NCBI RefSeq assembly: GCF_963576675.1
Contig: NC_088915.1
Span: 40,019,501-40,083,500 of the forward strand
Source of the DNA: Euphorbia lathyris
Lineage: Eukaryota > Streptophyta > Magnoliopsida > Malpighiales > Euphorbiaceae
Direction: 5' to 3'
Length of the DNA stretch: 64,000 nucleotides
A program made the position numbers and the translations under genes. The notes under the pieces were generated by a model that saw only the letters and a list, made by a program, of their open reading frames with translations, ran no database searches and had not been told where the DNA came from. This document shows positions 34,563 to 46,607 of the stretch, piece by piece; the stretch's first letter is position 1, and each line of letters opens with the position of its first letter.

Positions 34563-37384
34563 ATGACTAAGCTATCCTTCAACGTCTCCGGTGCCGGCCA
34601 CCAAAAGTCCAGCTCCGATGAACCTTCACGAAACCCCTCTACACCGAGCAAGGGTAAAACTGGCCAAACCTCTGGCCAAGGGAAAACTGTTAAGATCAGG
34701 ACCTACTCAAAGGTCTTCGACAATGTACGTGAATGGAAGGTAGAACCCTCTAGATGGGTTTCGGAGCACTTTGTACAGAACGAACAGCCATTTGCTGAGT
34801 GGATTTCCAAGAATGAATGGACTGGGCTGTTCTCGGTCAGGGATGAGACATATCCTGACCTAGTGAGGGAATTTTACCACAACCTCAAGGTTGCCAGTGA
34901 CTCCGCCGACTACCTGAGCACTGAAGTAAAAGGGAAAACCATCTTCATCAACCCTCTGTACATAGAAAATCTCCTCCAGCTCAAAACTGAGGGAGTAAGG
35001 CTGAGAAAGTCAGGAGATCAGGACAAGACCGACTACGTCCATACCTTCTGCAAACCTGAGGGTCACTCAGGAGAGATCTCAGCATCTTCGATGGGACAGC
35101 ATCAGAAGATGGCTCACTACCTGCTGAGCTATTTCATTTACCCAAAGATCAACTGCACTACATCAGCAACCAACTTTGAACAGTGCTTCATATGGCACAT
35201 GCTGACGTACACCCCCATCAACATGCCAGTTTTCTTAGTTGCTGGGTTCCTACGCAGCACGGGTACAATGAGGTTGGGATCAATCATCACTAGGATCCTC
35301 ATCGACCACAAGATTGACCTCGAAGGTGAGGAATCTTTTAGAGGAACCGAAATCACAGCTGCCTTGCTAAGGGCACTTAAATTTGGACAGCCCTTGAAGA
35401 AAGGAAAAGCTGCTGCTGCTGCTGGCCAAGCTGATCAGACTGAAGAGACTATTGCTGAGCCTAAGAAAGGGCGAAGAACTAAGGCCCCAGTTTCTCGCAA
35501 GAGAAAATCTGCTGAGGCACCTAATGCTGTGTCTCCAGCAAAGAGGCAGAGGTCAGCTGGAAAGTCAGCTGAGAAGAGAAGCAGGCAAGATGAGCCTGAC
35601 ACTGAGGAAGCTGCTGAGCTATCTCAGAAGAAGCAGAAGTCTTCAACACTGGCACCTCTCGACGTCATGCCGACAGATTTTATTGTACCAGGTGATTCTC
35701 ATTTCACTCAATGCCAAGGTACTGATGCTGAGGAACCTGAGGTCCAGTTAGATGACCACTTCATCTCCCAAGTTGAGGAAGAACTTGATGGAGATAATAC
35801 TGAAGAAGAAGAAGACGATGAAACCAGGGTCAGGATGACGCTGAGGAGTCTGAAGAGTATGACAGCGAAATTGAAGCTGAGGACGCTAACACTGGGTTAG
35901 CTGGTGGAGCTGTGCAGACTAACACTGAGTTAGCTGCTGGAATTGAGCAAGTGGATCAAGCTGACCAGACCCATAATGAGGAAAAAGAACCTACTCACTC
36001 AGAAGAACCTGCTCATCATACCTCTCCACCATGTAGAAGGCGAAAGCTGGTTAAGGCCAGTGAGAAAATGGTCAGTGAACCCCCTTTGCAATCACCATCT
36101 ATTCCTGAACTTGTCCTCTCCAAGACAACAAAGGATCCTTCTACCGTCCAATTAAAATTTTTCAAACGGCCCTCAACTTCCTCTACTACAACGCCGTTGG
36201 AAAAACAAGCCTCTGTTTCTTCTCAACAGGAACATGTCGAGCATCATACTTCCACTACTTCAACCAGTCAGGTTGAACCGACCACTGCTCATGCTGTCTC
36301 CTCAAGCATGGTGCTGACTCCCCATCCTTCTGCCGTCAGCACAGACAGTGTTCGAGTTAACAACTCTACAACCAATCTCTCTACCGATCACACAACAATT
36401 CCTCCATCTCAAGTGCAGATTGAGCAAACTCATCCTGTCACTGACCAGGGTACTCCTCTCACACCCTTCTCTTCTGGTCATACGGATGTACATAGGGATG
36501 CCACTGAGTCCGGCAAGAAGCTCATCGACTCAGTGCAAGCTCTCATCCAAGATCTTCAACAGTCTGCTTCACCTGCTGCTGGATCCTCATTCCCAGAGAC
36601 AACTCAGCTCTCCCATGTCACTCTACTTCTCAACGAAGTCAAGGGACTCAAGGACCTACTGAATGTCATCTTATCATTTCAAGCCCAGCAAGCAAAGCAA
36701 GACTCACTTGCCAAGTTGGCAGAGATTCAACTGTCCACAATTCAACATCTGAACTCGCTACATCAGCAAGTCCAGAGGTTATCTGCTGTGAACACTGACT
36801 ACGCCACTTCCTCAGAACTGAAGATGCGTTTTGCTCAGCTGCATACTGAGCAACTCAAGACAAATGAGCAAATGGTGTCCTATAGTCAGTGCTCAGTTGA
36901 GCAAATCAGTGAGGCTGTCAGGCTACTTAACCTGAACAAGCAAGAAATGGATACTGACGCGTTGAAGCAGAATGAATTGCTGTCCCTCGCACAACAATCC
37001 TTCAACCATATCCGTCATAATAATATTCAACGACATCACTATGACTCAGCACTTCTGAAGACATTCCACCAAGTCTTCGCTGGCCTCTCTGAAGCTCTCA
37101 TCTGGCAAGCCAAAGCTCAAGCCTTCAGTGTAAATATGCTCAGTGCTGCTGATCTTCATATACCAGTAGAAGTCTCAGCTGATGGGGTTGCCATTTTTGA
37201 TGGCGTGAACGAAAGTGCTGACAAACTAAAAGAGCTTTCACAAGAACTTTCTCGTGCTGTCTTAACCGGTGCGTTCAAGCTCCCTGAAGTTGACAAAACG
37301 GGGGAGAAAGCGCAAGCTGCCAGAGCTCAGCATGAGCGACGTCAGTACGAGCGAAGTCAGTCACAGGGCAAGAAAAAGAAATAG
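34563..37384 (+). pseudogene. Third ORF of element B (env-like position), frameshifted
   Basis: Two ORFs, 34563-35900 and 35912-37384, belong to one gene of about 940 codons split by an indel near 35820-35840: the second frame is already open ahead of the first stop and both align with the single ORF of element A. Residues about 45-270 form a conserved block (FSVRDETYPDLVREFY, FCKPEGH, NFEQCFIWHMLTYTPINMPV) that resembles the putative plant transposon protein domain of plant retroelements. Then come basic clusters (SRKRKSAEAP, PAKRQRSAGKS), acidic and Ser/Thr/Pro-rich linkers, and a Gln/Leu-rich coiled-coil region (about 600-880). I see no signal peptide or hydrophobic membrane helix. Role unknown. 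It may be expressed from the TATA box at 34447. Confidence 0.85.
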
Positions 37385-37819
37385 ATAGACTAGCATGCTT
37401 AAGCCACATCTGTGTAACCCATTTTGTCTAGTTTACTTCTTTTGTCTATATACTTGCTGACTTCTCTCAATATATATATCATACTTTATTTCCTGATTTC
37501 AATACTGAGTTATGATATATGCTTTTATAGTACTGAGTTACTTTGTATCTTCATCAGCCATACTTAACACTTATAATATTTATTGACTAAATGATATGCT
37601 GATAACATGTTTGACATCATACTATGATCTTATGAAACATTCTGATAAAGAACTCATTGAACAATAATTTGCTCAGCGCGCTCTGTATATCTAAAACTTC
37701 CGCTTAACACTGAGTAAATAGAATATGTAATATAGCTGACCTACACCTAAAAACTGACCTTAGACTCACTCATTTAAATTCTTAAATGATGCAATTAAAA
37801 CTAAGTCAGTAGTGCAACC

Positions 37820-37921
37820 CTTACGGGGGAGTTTGCTGAATGATATAAGGTCAACTATCATGGGGGAGCTCATACTGAATGCCTTGCTGAATAGTTTTGC
37901 CAACATCAAAATGGGGGAGTT
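37820..37921 (+). promoter_or_regulatory. Repeated polypurine tracts of element B
   Basis: GGGGGAG occurs three times before the 3' LTR: ACGGGGGAGTTTGCTG (about 37823), ATGGGGGAGCTC (about 37860) and AAAATGGGGGAGTT ending at 37921, directly against the LTR. The last should prime plus-strand synthesis. Multiplied polypurine tracts are a known trait of Sireviruses. Confidence 0.85.
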
Positions 37922-39258
37922 TGTTGAAATACCTTTCCACATAATTTTGATTTGACAAAATTGTTTAAATATAAATTATAACACATATCCTAAACACACT
38001 AAGTTTAAATGCTTTGATTTATTCTACTAATGTGTTTGTTCAATGTTGAGTATAAATGTTATAAGTCATAAGGATTGGAAGGCCCAAGCCCAATACGGAA
38101 ACCAGGGCCCAAGTTAAACAACTCAGTACACTCGGCCCGCGTATGTCAAGACGCTGCCGTTTTTGTTCAAAACGCAACTCAGCAATCGGAAGGATCTAGA
38201 AGACCTTCGGGAACAACTTCAAGATGAAGCTGCTGAGTAGTCTCGACAAAGCGTACAAGACAGCAGCTGGCAAAGGAAAACTTCCAGACAAAGTGTTTCC
38301 TCTTTTGGCAAAGTTCAGACGACACAGTATGCTGTCCAGTTGACTTTACCATAAAAGGAGAGACCATCTGCTGTGCTGACCGAGGACAGAAGATACACGA
38401 TTATGATTGGCCGAGAGCTCTATGCAAGTCAGGATGACAACGACATATAGCCGTTTCCCTCCAACGGTTATTTCGAAATTCGAAATGACCGAATGACCAG
38501 ACGTCTCTATAAATAGTGCCATCACAAGCTTCACAACACACAGAACTTGATCAAGCCATTACGGTGACCAAATCTCTACAAGTTCTGCAAGCAAGAAGCA
38601 AAGCAAATTTCTTACACTACATTTTCATATTTGTGTAAAAGTCTAGAGTGATTGTAAATCGTCTAAAGTGTCTTAGCACATCTTTGTATTAGGACAAAAA
38701 CACTTATCATTTCTAGAAATAGAAAGGAGAGGCTGAGTACTCGGTTTTAAGTACTCAGCGGAGAGATTAGGATTGAGTAGAAGTATAGAGGAAGGTACTC
38801 TTGTCATACTCAATTGCTGATATTGTAAAAGGTTTGAGGCTCTACCTTTAAAGAGCTCAGTAGAGGATTCGAAATCTCGGAAGTGTTCCGGGGACAGGAC
38901 GTAGGCTTAGAAGAAGCCGAACCTGGATAAATCTGCTGAGTGAAGTATTTCTAAACCTTAACTCCTAATTTATATTGCTTGCTTTAAATAATCAAAACTG
39001 ACCAAGTAAAGAGGTCAAGTTGAGTTGTGCGCGTTGAACGTCTGAGTTCAGGAATAGACTCCAAGTGTTATCTCCTGACTCAAGCTGAGGAACTGACCTA
39101 GTCACCTGTTGACTAAGCCAGTATCTTGCTGTTTACTCAGCGCCGCTGTTCAAACTTTTTTCTTTAGAAAAAGAAGTCTGCCTAAATTGCGAAAAAAAGT
39201 TTAAATAGTTCCTAACCCCCCCTTGGAACTATACTTGCAACTAAACAAGGGACCAACA
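37922..39258 (+). repeat. 3' LTR of element B
   Basis: 1337 bp, same termini as the 5' LTR and nearly identical to it. Differences seen by eye include 38103, 38391, 38422, 38451, 38475 and a small indel region near 38590. Followed by the target duplication TTAAC. Confidence 0.95.
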
Positions 39259-39263
39259 TTAAC

Positions 39264-40375
39264 CACCTACAAGTATGATGAACTCATTGGCTCGCTGCTG
39301 ACCCTTGAGATCTCAATGAAAAACTTTGAGGTGAAGGAGAAGTCTGAAGACAAGAAGCAAAAGTCTCTTGTCATGAAAGCTGACTCCACTGATAGGAGCT
39401 CAACAGACGATGAAGAAATGGTAATGTTCACTAGAAAGATGAAAAGGCTGTTCAGAAAGAATGATAAATATTCCAAGAAGCCTTACAAGAAGTTTGACAA
39501 GTACAAAGCTGAGTCCAGCGACAGCAAGTACAAGAAGGACAGCTCAAAGCCCATTACATGCTTTGAATGTCATCAAACTGGCCATATCAAATCAAGTTGT
39601 CCTACCTTGAGGAAGGAAAGGAAGAACGACAAGAAGGCAATGGTGGCAACCTGGAGTGATAGTGATGAGTCATCATCATCAGAAGCTGACGCCACTGAGT
39701 CAGCAAAGATCTGCTTCATGGCAGATGAGCTTACTGAGCCTTGTGTTTCTGAGCATGCTGACCCCTCCATTGCATCTGACGATGATGTACAATCAACTGA
39801 GGTAATATCACTACCCTTGCTCAGAAATGAAATGATTAATGCCCTGAGTGACCTCTACACACTTGTCAAAAAGTGTAACAAGAAGGTTAGAGCACTCAGC
39901 AGGCGATGTGACGAGATTGAAGAGGTCAAACTGAGTGACCTTTGATATCTTCTCCAGGACAACACAACTTTGCATAGCAATATAGAAATTATGCAAAAGT
40001 TTGTCTCTGAGGTCCAATCAGATTCTAAGAAACTGAAAAAGGACGTCACATCTATTCAGAACCAACTCAAGGTTCCGAATAAAAGAAATATTCCTCTGAG
40101 CACTCAGTACCGAAGTACTAGTCAGCAGAGATGGAATCCTCAGCGAAATGTCCAGTGTGACTTCTGTGGAAGAAAGGACACACCACAAAGGTGTGCTGGC
40201 ATGCTCAGCACTAGGGTGCTGACCAGTTAGTGAGATATCCTAAACGGAAGGTCAGCTGTGACTTCTGTGGCAAAAATGGACACACTGTCCAAGTGTGTCG
40301 TCATAAGATTAAATATGATGCTTTACCTGCTGAGCCTAACAAACAATGACCCAAAAAGACTTGGGTACCTAAAGA
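39264..40375 (+). pseudogene. gag of element A, 3' part
   Basis: Resumes after element B at the codons for TYKYDELIGSLL. The first knuckle CFECHQTGHIKSSC is intact. The place of B's gag nonsense codon is Trp here. A TGA at 39943-39945 ends the frame, a lost base near 40165 destroys the second knuckle (CDFCG then out of frame), and the third, CDFCGKNGHTVQVC, is again readable at about 40256. Further stop codons lie before pol. Confidence 0.88.
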
Positions 40376-40387
40376 TAACTAGTTATA

Positions 40388-42944
40388 TTGCAGGTAAGCC
40401 TGAGGTGTACTGAGAAGTCAAAGATGTGGTACATTGACAACACATGCTCGAGGCATATGACTGGTGATGAAACTCAGTTCATCATATTTGTGCGTAAACG
40501 AGGTGGAAGCGTAAGTTTCGGAGACAACAAAAAGGGTAAGATAGTAGGGTCAGGAACCGTTGGTGGTAATCCTACTATTGAGTCAGTCTCCCTAGTCAGC
40601 GGACTCAAATATAACTTACTCAACGTAGCTCAGCTATGTGATAATGGGAGAAAAGTTATATTTGATGACACTGGATGTAAAATATTCGAGGGTAAAACAA
40701 ATGAGTTGATTTTAACTGCCCCTCGTATTGATAATGTCTTTATGCTGAACTTAGAAAAGAAATTTTCAAAAACTGTATGCTTAGTGTCAAAGGAAGAAAA
40801 TTCCTGGCTATGGCACAGGAGACTTGGTCATGTAAGCATGGACTTCCTGGCCAAATTAGCAAGAAAGCAATTAGTTGAGGGACTGCCAGAACTTAAGTTC
40901 GAAAAAGATCAATTATGCAACGCTTGTCAAGCTGGAAAACAAACCAAACAATCTTTTCATAGTAAAAACATTGTCTCAACTAAGCGTCCATTAGAGTTGC
41001 TACACTTGGATCTCTTCAGTCCAGTCCAACCGCTGAGCTTGGGTGGTAGAAGATTTTCCTTGGTCATTGTAGATGACTTTTCTCGGTACACTTGGATCAT
41101 CTTGCTGAGTAGCAAGGATGAAACCTTTGAGACGTTTTCAACTTTAGTAAGAAAACTTGAAAATGATAAAGACCTTAAGTTAGCTCACATCCGAAGTGAT
41201 AATGGTGGAGAATTCAAAAACCAACAGTTTGTTGAATTCTGTGAAGCCAACGGCATTGACCATAATTTCTCTGCTCCTAGAACGCCTCAACAGAATGGGG
41301 TTATTGAAAGGAAAAACAGAACCTTGGTTGAAATAGCCAGGACAATGCTGAGTGAGCATAGGCTTCCAAAGTACTTTTGGGGAGAAGCTGTCAACACAAC
41401 GTGCTACATACTTAATAGGGCTCTAGTCAGACCCATATTAAAGAAGACTCCCTACGAACTTTGGAAAGGACAAAAGCCCAACATTGGATACTTTCGTGCC
41501 TTTGGTTATAAATGTTTTATTCTAAATACCAAAGACAGCCTTGCTAAGTTTGACTCAAAAGCTGATGAAGCTATCTTTTTAGGCTACTCAACAAACATCA
41601 AAGCATATAGAGTTTTCAATAAACGAACTCAGGTCCTAGAAGAGTCAGTACACATTGAGTTCGATGAAACTAACCCTGCAGGAAAAGACAAGCAGCTGAC
41701 TGAGGATGATCCATACTCAGCACCCGCTGACCAAGAAACAGCCGCTGAGTCACTACCTCAAGGGCTGACCAAAGGTAAAAGCGAAACTCAAATTATTTTC
41801 ACTGACCAATCTATACCTGTAGAGATTGTTGAAACACAACCAGCTTAAGACATCACTCTTCCAAAAGAGACCAGAATACCAAGAGGACACTCAGAAAGTG
41901 CCATTCTTGATGCTGCTGAAAACACCCTGATGACAAGAAATCAACTCAGGAGATACCTCAGCAACGTAGCATTCGTCTCAGTTCAGGAACCAAAGAACTT
42001 CGCTGAAGCTGAGCACGATGAGTTCTAGATGAGTGCAATGCAAGAAGAACTTGATCAATTCAGAAGAAATGAAGTATGGGACTTAGTGCCAAATCCAAAA
42101 AGCTAGAAGACCATAGGAACAAGATGGGTCTTCCACAACAAGCTGGATGAACAAGGGAACGTGGTCAGAAACAAAGCAAGACTTGTAGCTCAGGGCTACA
42201 GTCAGAAAAAAGGTATTGACTACGGTGAGACCTTCGCCCCAGTGGCAAGGCTAGAGGCTATAAGAATTTTATGTGCATATGCAAGTTATATGAACTTTAA
42301 ATTATTTCAAATGGATGTTAAGAGTGCATTCCTTAATGGAGTTATAAACGAGGAAGTGTATGTTAATCAGCCTCCAGGGTTTGAGGATCTCAAGTTCCCA
42401 AACCACGTTTATAAACTCAAAAAGGCTCTGTATGGTCTCAAGCAAGCACCACGTGCTTGGTATGAGAGGCTGACCAGTTTCCTGCTGACTAGAAATTATG
42501 TCAGAGGTAAAGCTGATACAACCTTATTCATTAAGAGGAAGGGTAAAGATACCCTACTGGCTCAGATATATGTTGATGACATTATTTTTGGTGCCACTAA
42601 CGAGTCAACCACTGAAGCTGAGTACATTGCTGCTGGAAGCTGTGTTGCTCAAGTCCTATGGATTAGCAACAGCTTGAAGATTATGGCGTTCAGACTAAAA
42701 CAATTGAAGTCAAATGTGACGACAAGAGTGCCATTGACCTATCAAAGAACCCAATCCAGCATAGTAGGATGAAGCATGTCAGCATAAGACATCACTTCAT
42801 CAGAGATCATGTACTCAAGGGATAGATCAAGCTGACTTATGTCCCAACGGATGAGCAGCTTGCTGATATCTTCACAAAGCCACTAGCTCGTGAGCAATTC
42901 AACATACTTAGAGAAGCCATTGGTATGTTTAATCCTCTTCAATA
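40388..42944 (+). pseudogene. pol of element A, stops and RT/RNH deletion
   Basis: Collinear with pol of B. The protease motif is decayed ([14 protein letters not shown]), integrase is readable with RSDNGGEF and NGVIERKNRT. In-frame stops at 41846-41848, 42026-42028 and 42104-42106 correspond to Gln, Trp and Gln positions of B. RT keeps [11 protein letters not shown] and IYVDDIIFG. At about 42608 the sequence jumps from AACGAGTCAA to CCACTGAAGC, removing about 580 bp that B has between 33170 and 33750. The RNase H tail then continues with frameshifts to TTCAATAAATTCC. This copy cannot make a working polymerase. Confidence 0.9.
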
Positions 42945-43434
42945 AATTCCAAGTATAATATGTGATATATGCATGTTAAGTGAATTACCATGCTGAATGA
43001 TTTATGCTAAATCAATAACTATCACATGCTGAGTAGATATACACGCTGAATATTTATCTTAAGCTGAGCTACTAAGCATACGAATTATTCCTTTGCGTAA
43101 CACTGACTACTCAGAACTTTAAACATTTGGAATCCTTAACACTGAGTAAAGATCCGTTGTAAAATTTAATGCAAAACACGCGAATTGAATAGCCACCTAG
43201 GATGACGTAAGCGCAATAATTAGAAAACACATGCGCCGAATGTATCATAAATGCCAGAATCTTTGTCGATTGAGTATCTCGAGGTCAAACGGCCACCTCA
43301 ACGCTTCAGATCAACTCAACAGCTCTATAAATAGTGGATGATTTCCCACTTTTACCTCTTTACGCTTCGAAATCTCTGGTATTCAAATACTCTTCTCTAA
43401 AAATTCCCAAACTTCTCAAACTTCTCTAAGAATC
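42945..43434 (+). promoter_or_regulatory. pol-ORF3 spacer of element A, TATA conserved
   Basis: Matches the spacer of B in layout: CTGAGT-rich first half, CCTAGGATGACGTAAGC at about 43196, TATAAATAGTGG at 43326, then TTTCCCACTTTT and CTCTTTACGCTT. The distance from TATA to the ORF3 start is 109 bp against 110 bp in B. Confidence 0.55.
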
Positions 43435-46373
43435 GTGACAAAAGATTCTCAGAATGTCTCCGGTGCCGGTTACGCTGTTAATCGCTCCGATGAAAACCAT
43501 CAATCTCCTGCTCAGCAGGAACACGGTGAGACTCCCACCAAGTCTCAAGAAACTAGTCAGCGTGACCACTCAAAGGTCACTACACCGAGGAAGAAAACCA
43601 AGGCTGACCAAGCCACCTCCTCGAAAGGGAAGCAAAAACATGATAAGGCAAAGAAACCCGTGGAACGCACCTACTCTCTGGTTTACGAGAGTGTGAGGGG
43701 GTATAAGGTTGACCACTCTCGATGGTTTTCAAAGGGATTTGTGGAAGCTGAGCAACCCTTTTGTGAGTGGATCACAAAGAACGGCTGGACCGAGCTGTTC
43801 TCAGTACGAGAGGCTACCTATCCTGAGTTAGTGAAGGAATTCTACACTAACCTAAGAGCCGCGGATGATAATCGGGACTACATGGTCACCAAGGTTCGAG
43901 GGAAGGATATCTTCATCAACCCTGCTTACCTTGCCTCATTGCTCAAACTGAAAAACGAAGGAGCTCAACTCAGAAAATTAGGTGACCAAGATAAGATTGA
44001 GTATCCCGTTGAGTTCTGTAAACCTCCTGGTCATATAGGGGAAATTTTGAGTACCTCCATGGGTCAACATCAAAAGATGGTCCACTACATACTAACCAAT
44101 TTCCTCTTTCCGAAGATCAACGCCACCAGCTCAGCGTCGAACTTCGAGCAGTGCTTCATCTGGCACATGCTGACCTATAAGCCGATCAACATGCCTGTCT
44201 TTATAATCGGTGGGTTTCAAAGAAGTACTAGAACTCTTAGGTTAGGCTCCATTATCACAAGAATCCTCAAAGATCACCGGGTGAGCTTGGTTGAGGAAAT
44301 CTACACTTGGGGCACAGAGATCACTGCAGCTGCACTGTTTGGTCTATTCTACGATCAACCAATTGTGCCCAAGAAAGGGAAAGGGGCCGTTGTTCAGGAA
44401 ACCGAGGGGATGCAGACCCGAAAAGGAAAGAAGGAAAGAAAGAGGAAAGCTGTTCAAAGTCCCTCTAGAGACGTTGTTTCTCCACCGAAAAAGCTTAAGT
44501 TTGTGTCCAGAGGAACTAAGCCTCAAATTCAACAAGGTCAGGTTGGACCTAAGTCAACGGAAAACCTCAAAAGGCAAGCTGAGCCTGAGGTAGAAGAGAA
44601 AGAGGACACTGAGGAGCAACCACTGAGAAAGAAGAAGAAAATCTTTTCTGGGTTGAGTCCCATCAATGCACCTCCCACTGACTTCGTTATTCCTGCTGAC
44701 TCACACTTTGCACAAAGTCTTGGCATTGACATTGAGCAACCACAGGATGAACAAGATGAAGAAGAACTGGGTGGTCAGTTTGATAATGAGGAAATAGTGG
44801 ATGATGAGCAACATGAGCCATCAGATGTTGAACAACATGAAACAACCTACACTGAGCAGGTTGAAGAAGACGAAGCTGAGCCAACAGCAAAGGAACACAC
44901 TGATCAATGGGCAACTTCACCCAATGACTCTATCGAGTCCATTCCTACTGACCCTTCTCCTCAAAAGACTAAGAAGTTAAAGAGACTTAAGAAGAAGGCA
45001 CATCGATCCCCTGTCATTGACCTTATGAGTGACTCACCTCTGCGGGATCATATCACTGACCTTTTAGATATGCAGTTTAAGTTCTTCTCTAATCCTACTG
45101 AGTCTCCACTAGAGCAACAGGAAAAGCAAGCCTCTGTTTCTAATCCTAAGGAACATGCCGACTCAACTGCTCTACTAAGCCAAGATGATCCCGAGCAAGT
45201 GCTCGAAGTTCCTGCTCCTCAACATGTTGAGCCAGCTAAGGAAATACATGCTCAGGACAATACTGAAATTCCTCCACTTCCTAAATCCAGTCAGCTTCAG
45301 CCTAACTCTGAGCAAGTAACAAATTCTGCCGATCATCCTCTTCCACAAATACAAGTGCAGGATATCATTCAGTCAGCTTCTACTGGAAATCTAAACTCAA
45401 GACCAGCCGCTGATCATGATGGCACTTCTAATATTGAGCAGAACCAAACACCTCCACAATCTGGTTCTACTCGTACTCCGGCAACTGAGCCAAATCATGA
45501 TGGATCCTACTCTTACCTAAATGCCTCTAAGTCTGGTCGAAGAATCATTGACTCAGCTCAAGCCCTACTCTAGGACCTCCATCAAACAAATATCGATGCC
45601 GCTGGGTCAGATCCTGTTGAGCCAACTCAGCTTTCGCCTGTCACTCAGCTTCTCACAGAAATCAAAGGTCTTAAGGATCTTCTGAGTGTCATGACTTCAC
45701 TTCAGTCTCAACAGCCCAGACAGGAATCAATAACCAAGTTGGCCGAACTCCAGCTGACTATGGTCAATCACTTGAACTCTCTTCAGGGTCAATTTCATTC
45801 TCTGTCAGCTGCGAACACAATGTATGCAACTTCTGATGAAGTTCATCAACTTTTCAACCAGCTTCACACTGAGCAAGCTAGAACAAATGAGCAACTCTCT
45901 TCCTCCTCCCAATGCTCCATTGAGAAAATTAGTGAGGCTGTCCGTCTACTCAACTTGAGTAAGGAAGAGATGGACACTGACCAGCTCAAGACGAATGAAA
46001 TTTTGAGGTACTCTCGAGTCACTTTCAACCATGTGCGCCACTCCAATGTTCAACGTCAGTATTTTGACTCGGCTTTGCTAAAGATGTTTCATCAAGCCTT
46101 TGCCATGCTGACTGATAGTATAACCTGGGTTAAAATTCTCAAGCATACATCCTGAGTATGCTCAGTGCCTCGGCTATCAGGATTCCACGTTCTGTCTTGG
46201 ATGAGGGTGTTCCTGTTTTTGATGGCATCAATGAAAGCACATGCAGGCTTAAGGCATTCTCTGGCCGATTAACTCGTGCTGCCATCGACGACACCTTCAT
46301 TCCTCCTCCTCCTGATGCTGACAAAACGGGGGAGAAAGAACAAGCTCAAAGAACTCAATAATCAGGAGAAGCT
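43435..46373 (+). pseudogene. Third ORF of element A
   Basis: Open for 712 codons from 43435 to a TAG at 45571-45573, then the same frame goes on to 46155 and shifts to another frame up to 46361. The first codon is GTG where B has ATG, and the following codons match B (VSGAG). The conserved N-terminal block is present (FSVREATYPELVKEFY, NFEQCFIWHMLTYKPINMPV), as are basic clusters (KERKRKAVQSPS, PPKKLK) and the C-terminal coiled coil. Conservation of the whole layout in two diverged copies shows that ORF3 is a fixed part of this family. Confidence 0.85.
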
Positions 46374-46424
46374 TTAGGAAGTCAGCAGAAATTCAAGGGA
46401 AAAGGAAAAGCTAAGGATCAAAGG

Positions 46425-46607
46425 TTCCACAGTAAGGCTAAGCATATAGAAATTAGATATCACTTCGTCAGGGACCTCATTGCATGCAAAGAAGTTAGTG
46501 TGAAGTACATTTCTACCCATGATATGGTTGCTGATCCCCTTACCAAACCTGTCAAAAAAGATGTTTATGTTAAACATATAAGATCCCAAGGATTACGTAG
46601 GATCTAA
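46425..46607 (+). pseudogene. RNase H C-terminus of another copia element (C)
   Basis: FHSKAKHIEIRYHFVRDL and HDMVADPLTKPV are the usual C-terminal motifs of copia RNase H, ending in TAA at 46605-46607. The wording differs from the RNase H tail of A and B ([14 protein letters not shown]), so it is from another copia lineage. It begins directly at the broken end of element A; protease, integrase and RT of C are missing. Confidence 0.88.

Larger units (their letters stand above)
27810..39258 (+). mobile_element. Complete nested Sirevirus-type copia element B
   Basis: An 11,449-bp element with two LTRs (27810-29145 and 37922-39258), a Met-tRNA primer site, gag, pol in the copia order AP-IN-RT-RNH, a long third ORF after pol, and several GGGGGAG polypurine tracts. 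It is flanked by TTAAC on both sides (27805-27809, 39259-39263), the duplicated target inside gag of element A. The large size, extra ORF and multiple polypurine tracts are hallmarks of Sireviruses (SIRE/Maximus lineage). LTRs differ at roughly 15 sites by eye. Gag has one nonsense codon and the third ORF one frameshift, so this copy is probably not autonomous. Confidence 0.95.
25791..46424 (+). mobile_element. Sirevirus-type copia element A, degenerate, interrupted by element B
   Basis: Order: 5' LTR 25791-27124, primer site at 27127, gag from 27187, interruption by element B at 27810-39258, rest of gag from 39264, pol 40388-42944, third ORF 43435-46373. It then joins element C at about 46424 without its own polypurine tract or 3' LTR. 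Many stops, frameshifts and a deletion of most of RT and RNase H make it inactive. It belongs to the same family as B but is clearly diverged, and it must be older because B is inserted into it. Confidence 0.9.

Noticed and set aside
34563..37384. Calling ORF3 an envelope gene
   Set aside because: Position fits but no membrane helix, signal peptide or cysteine-rich ectodomain is visible in A or B.
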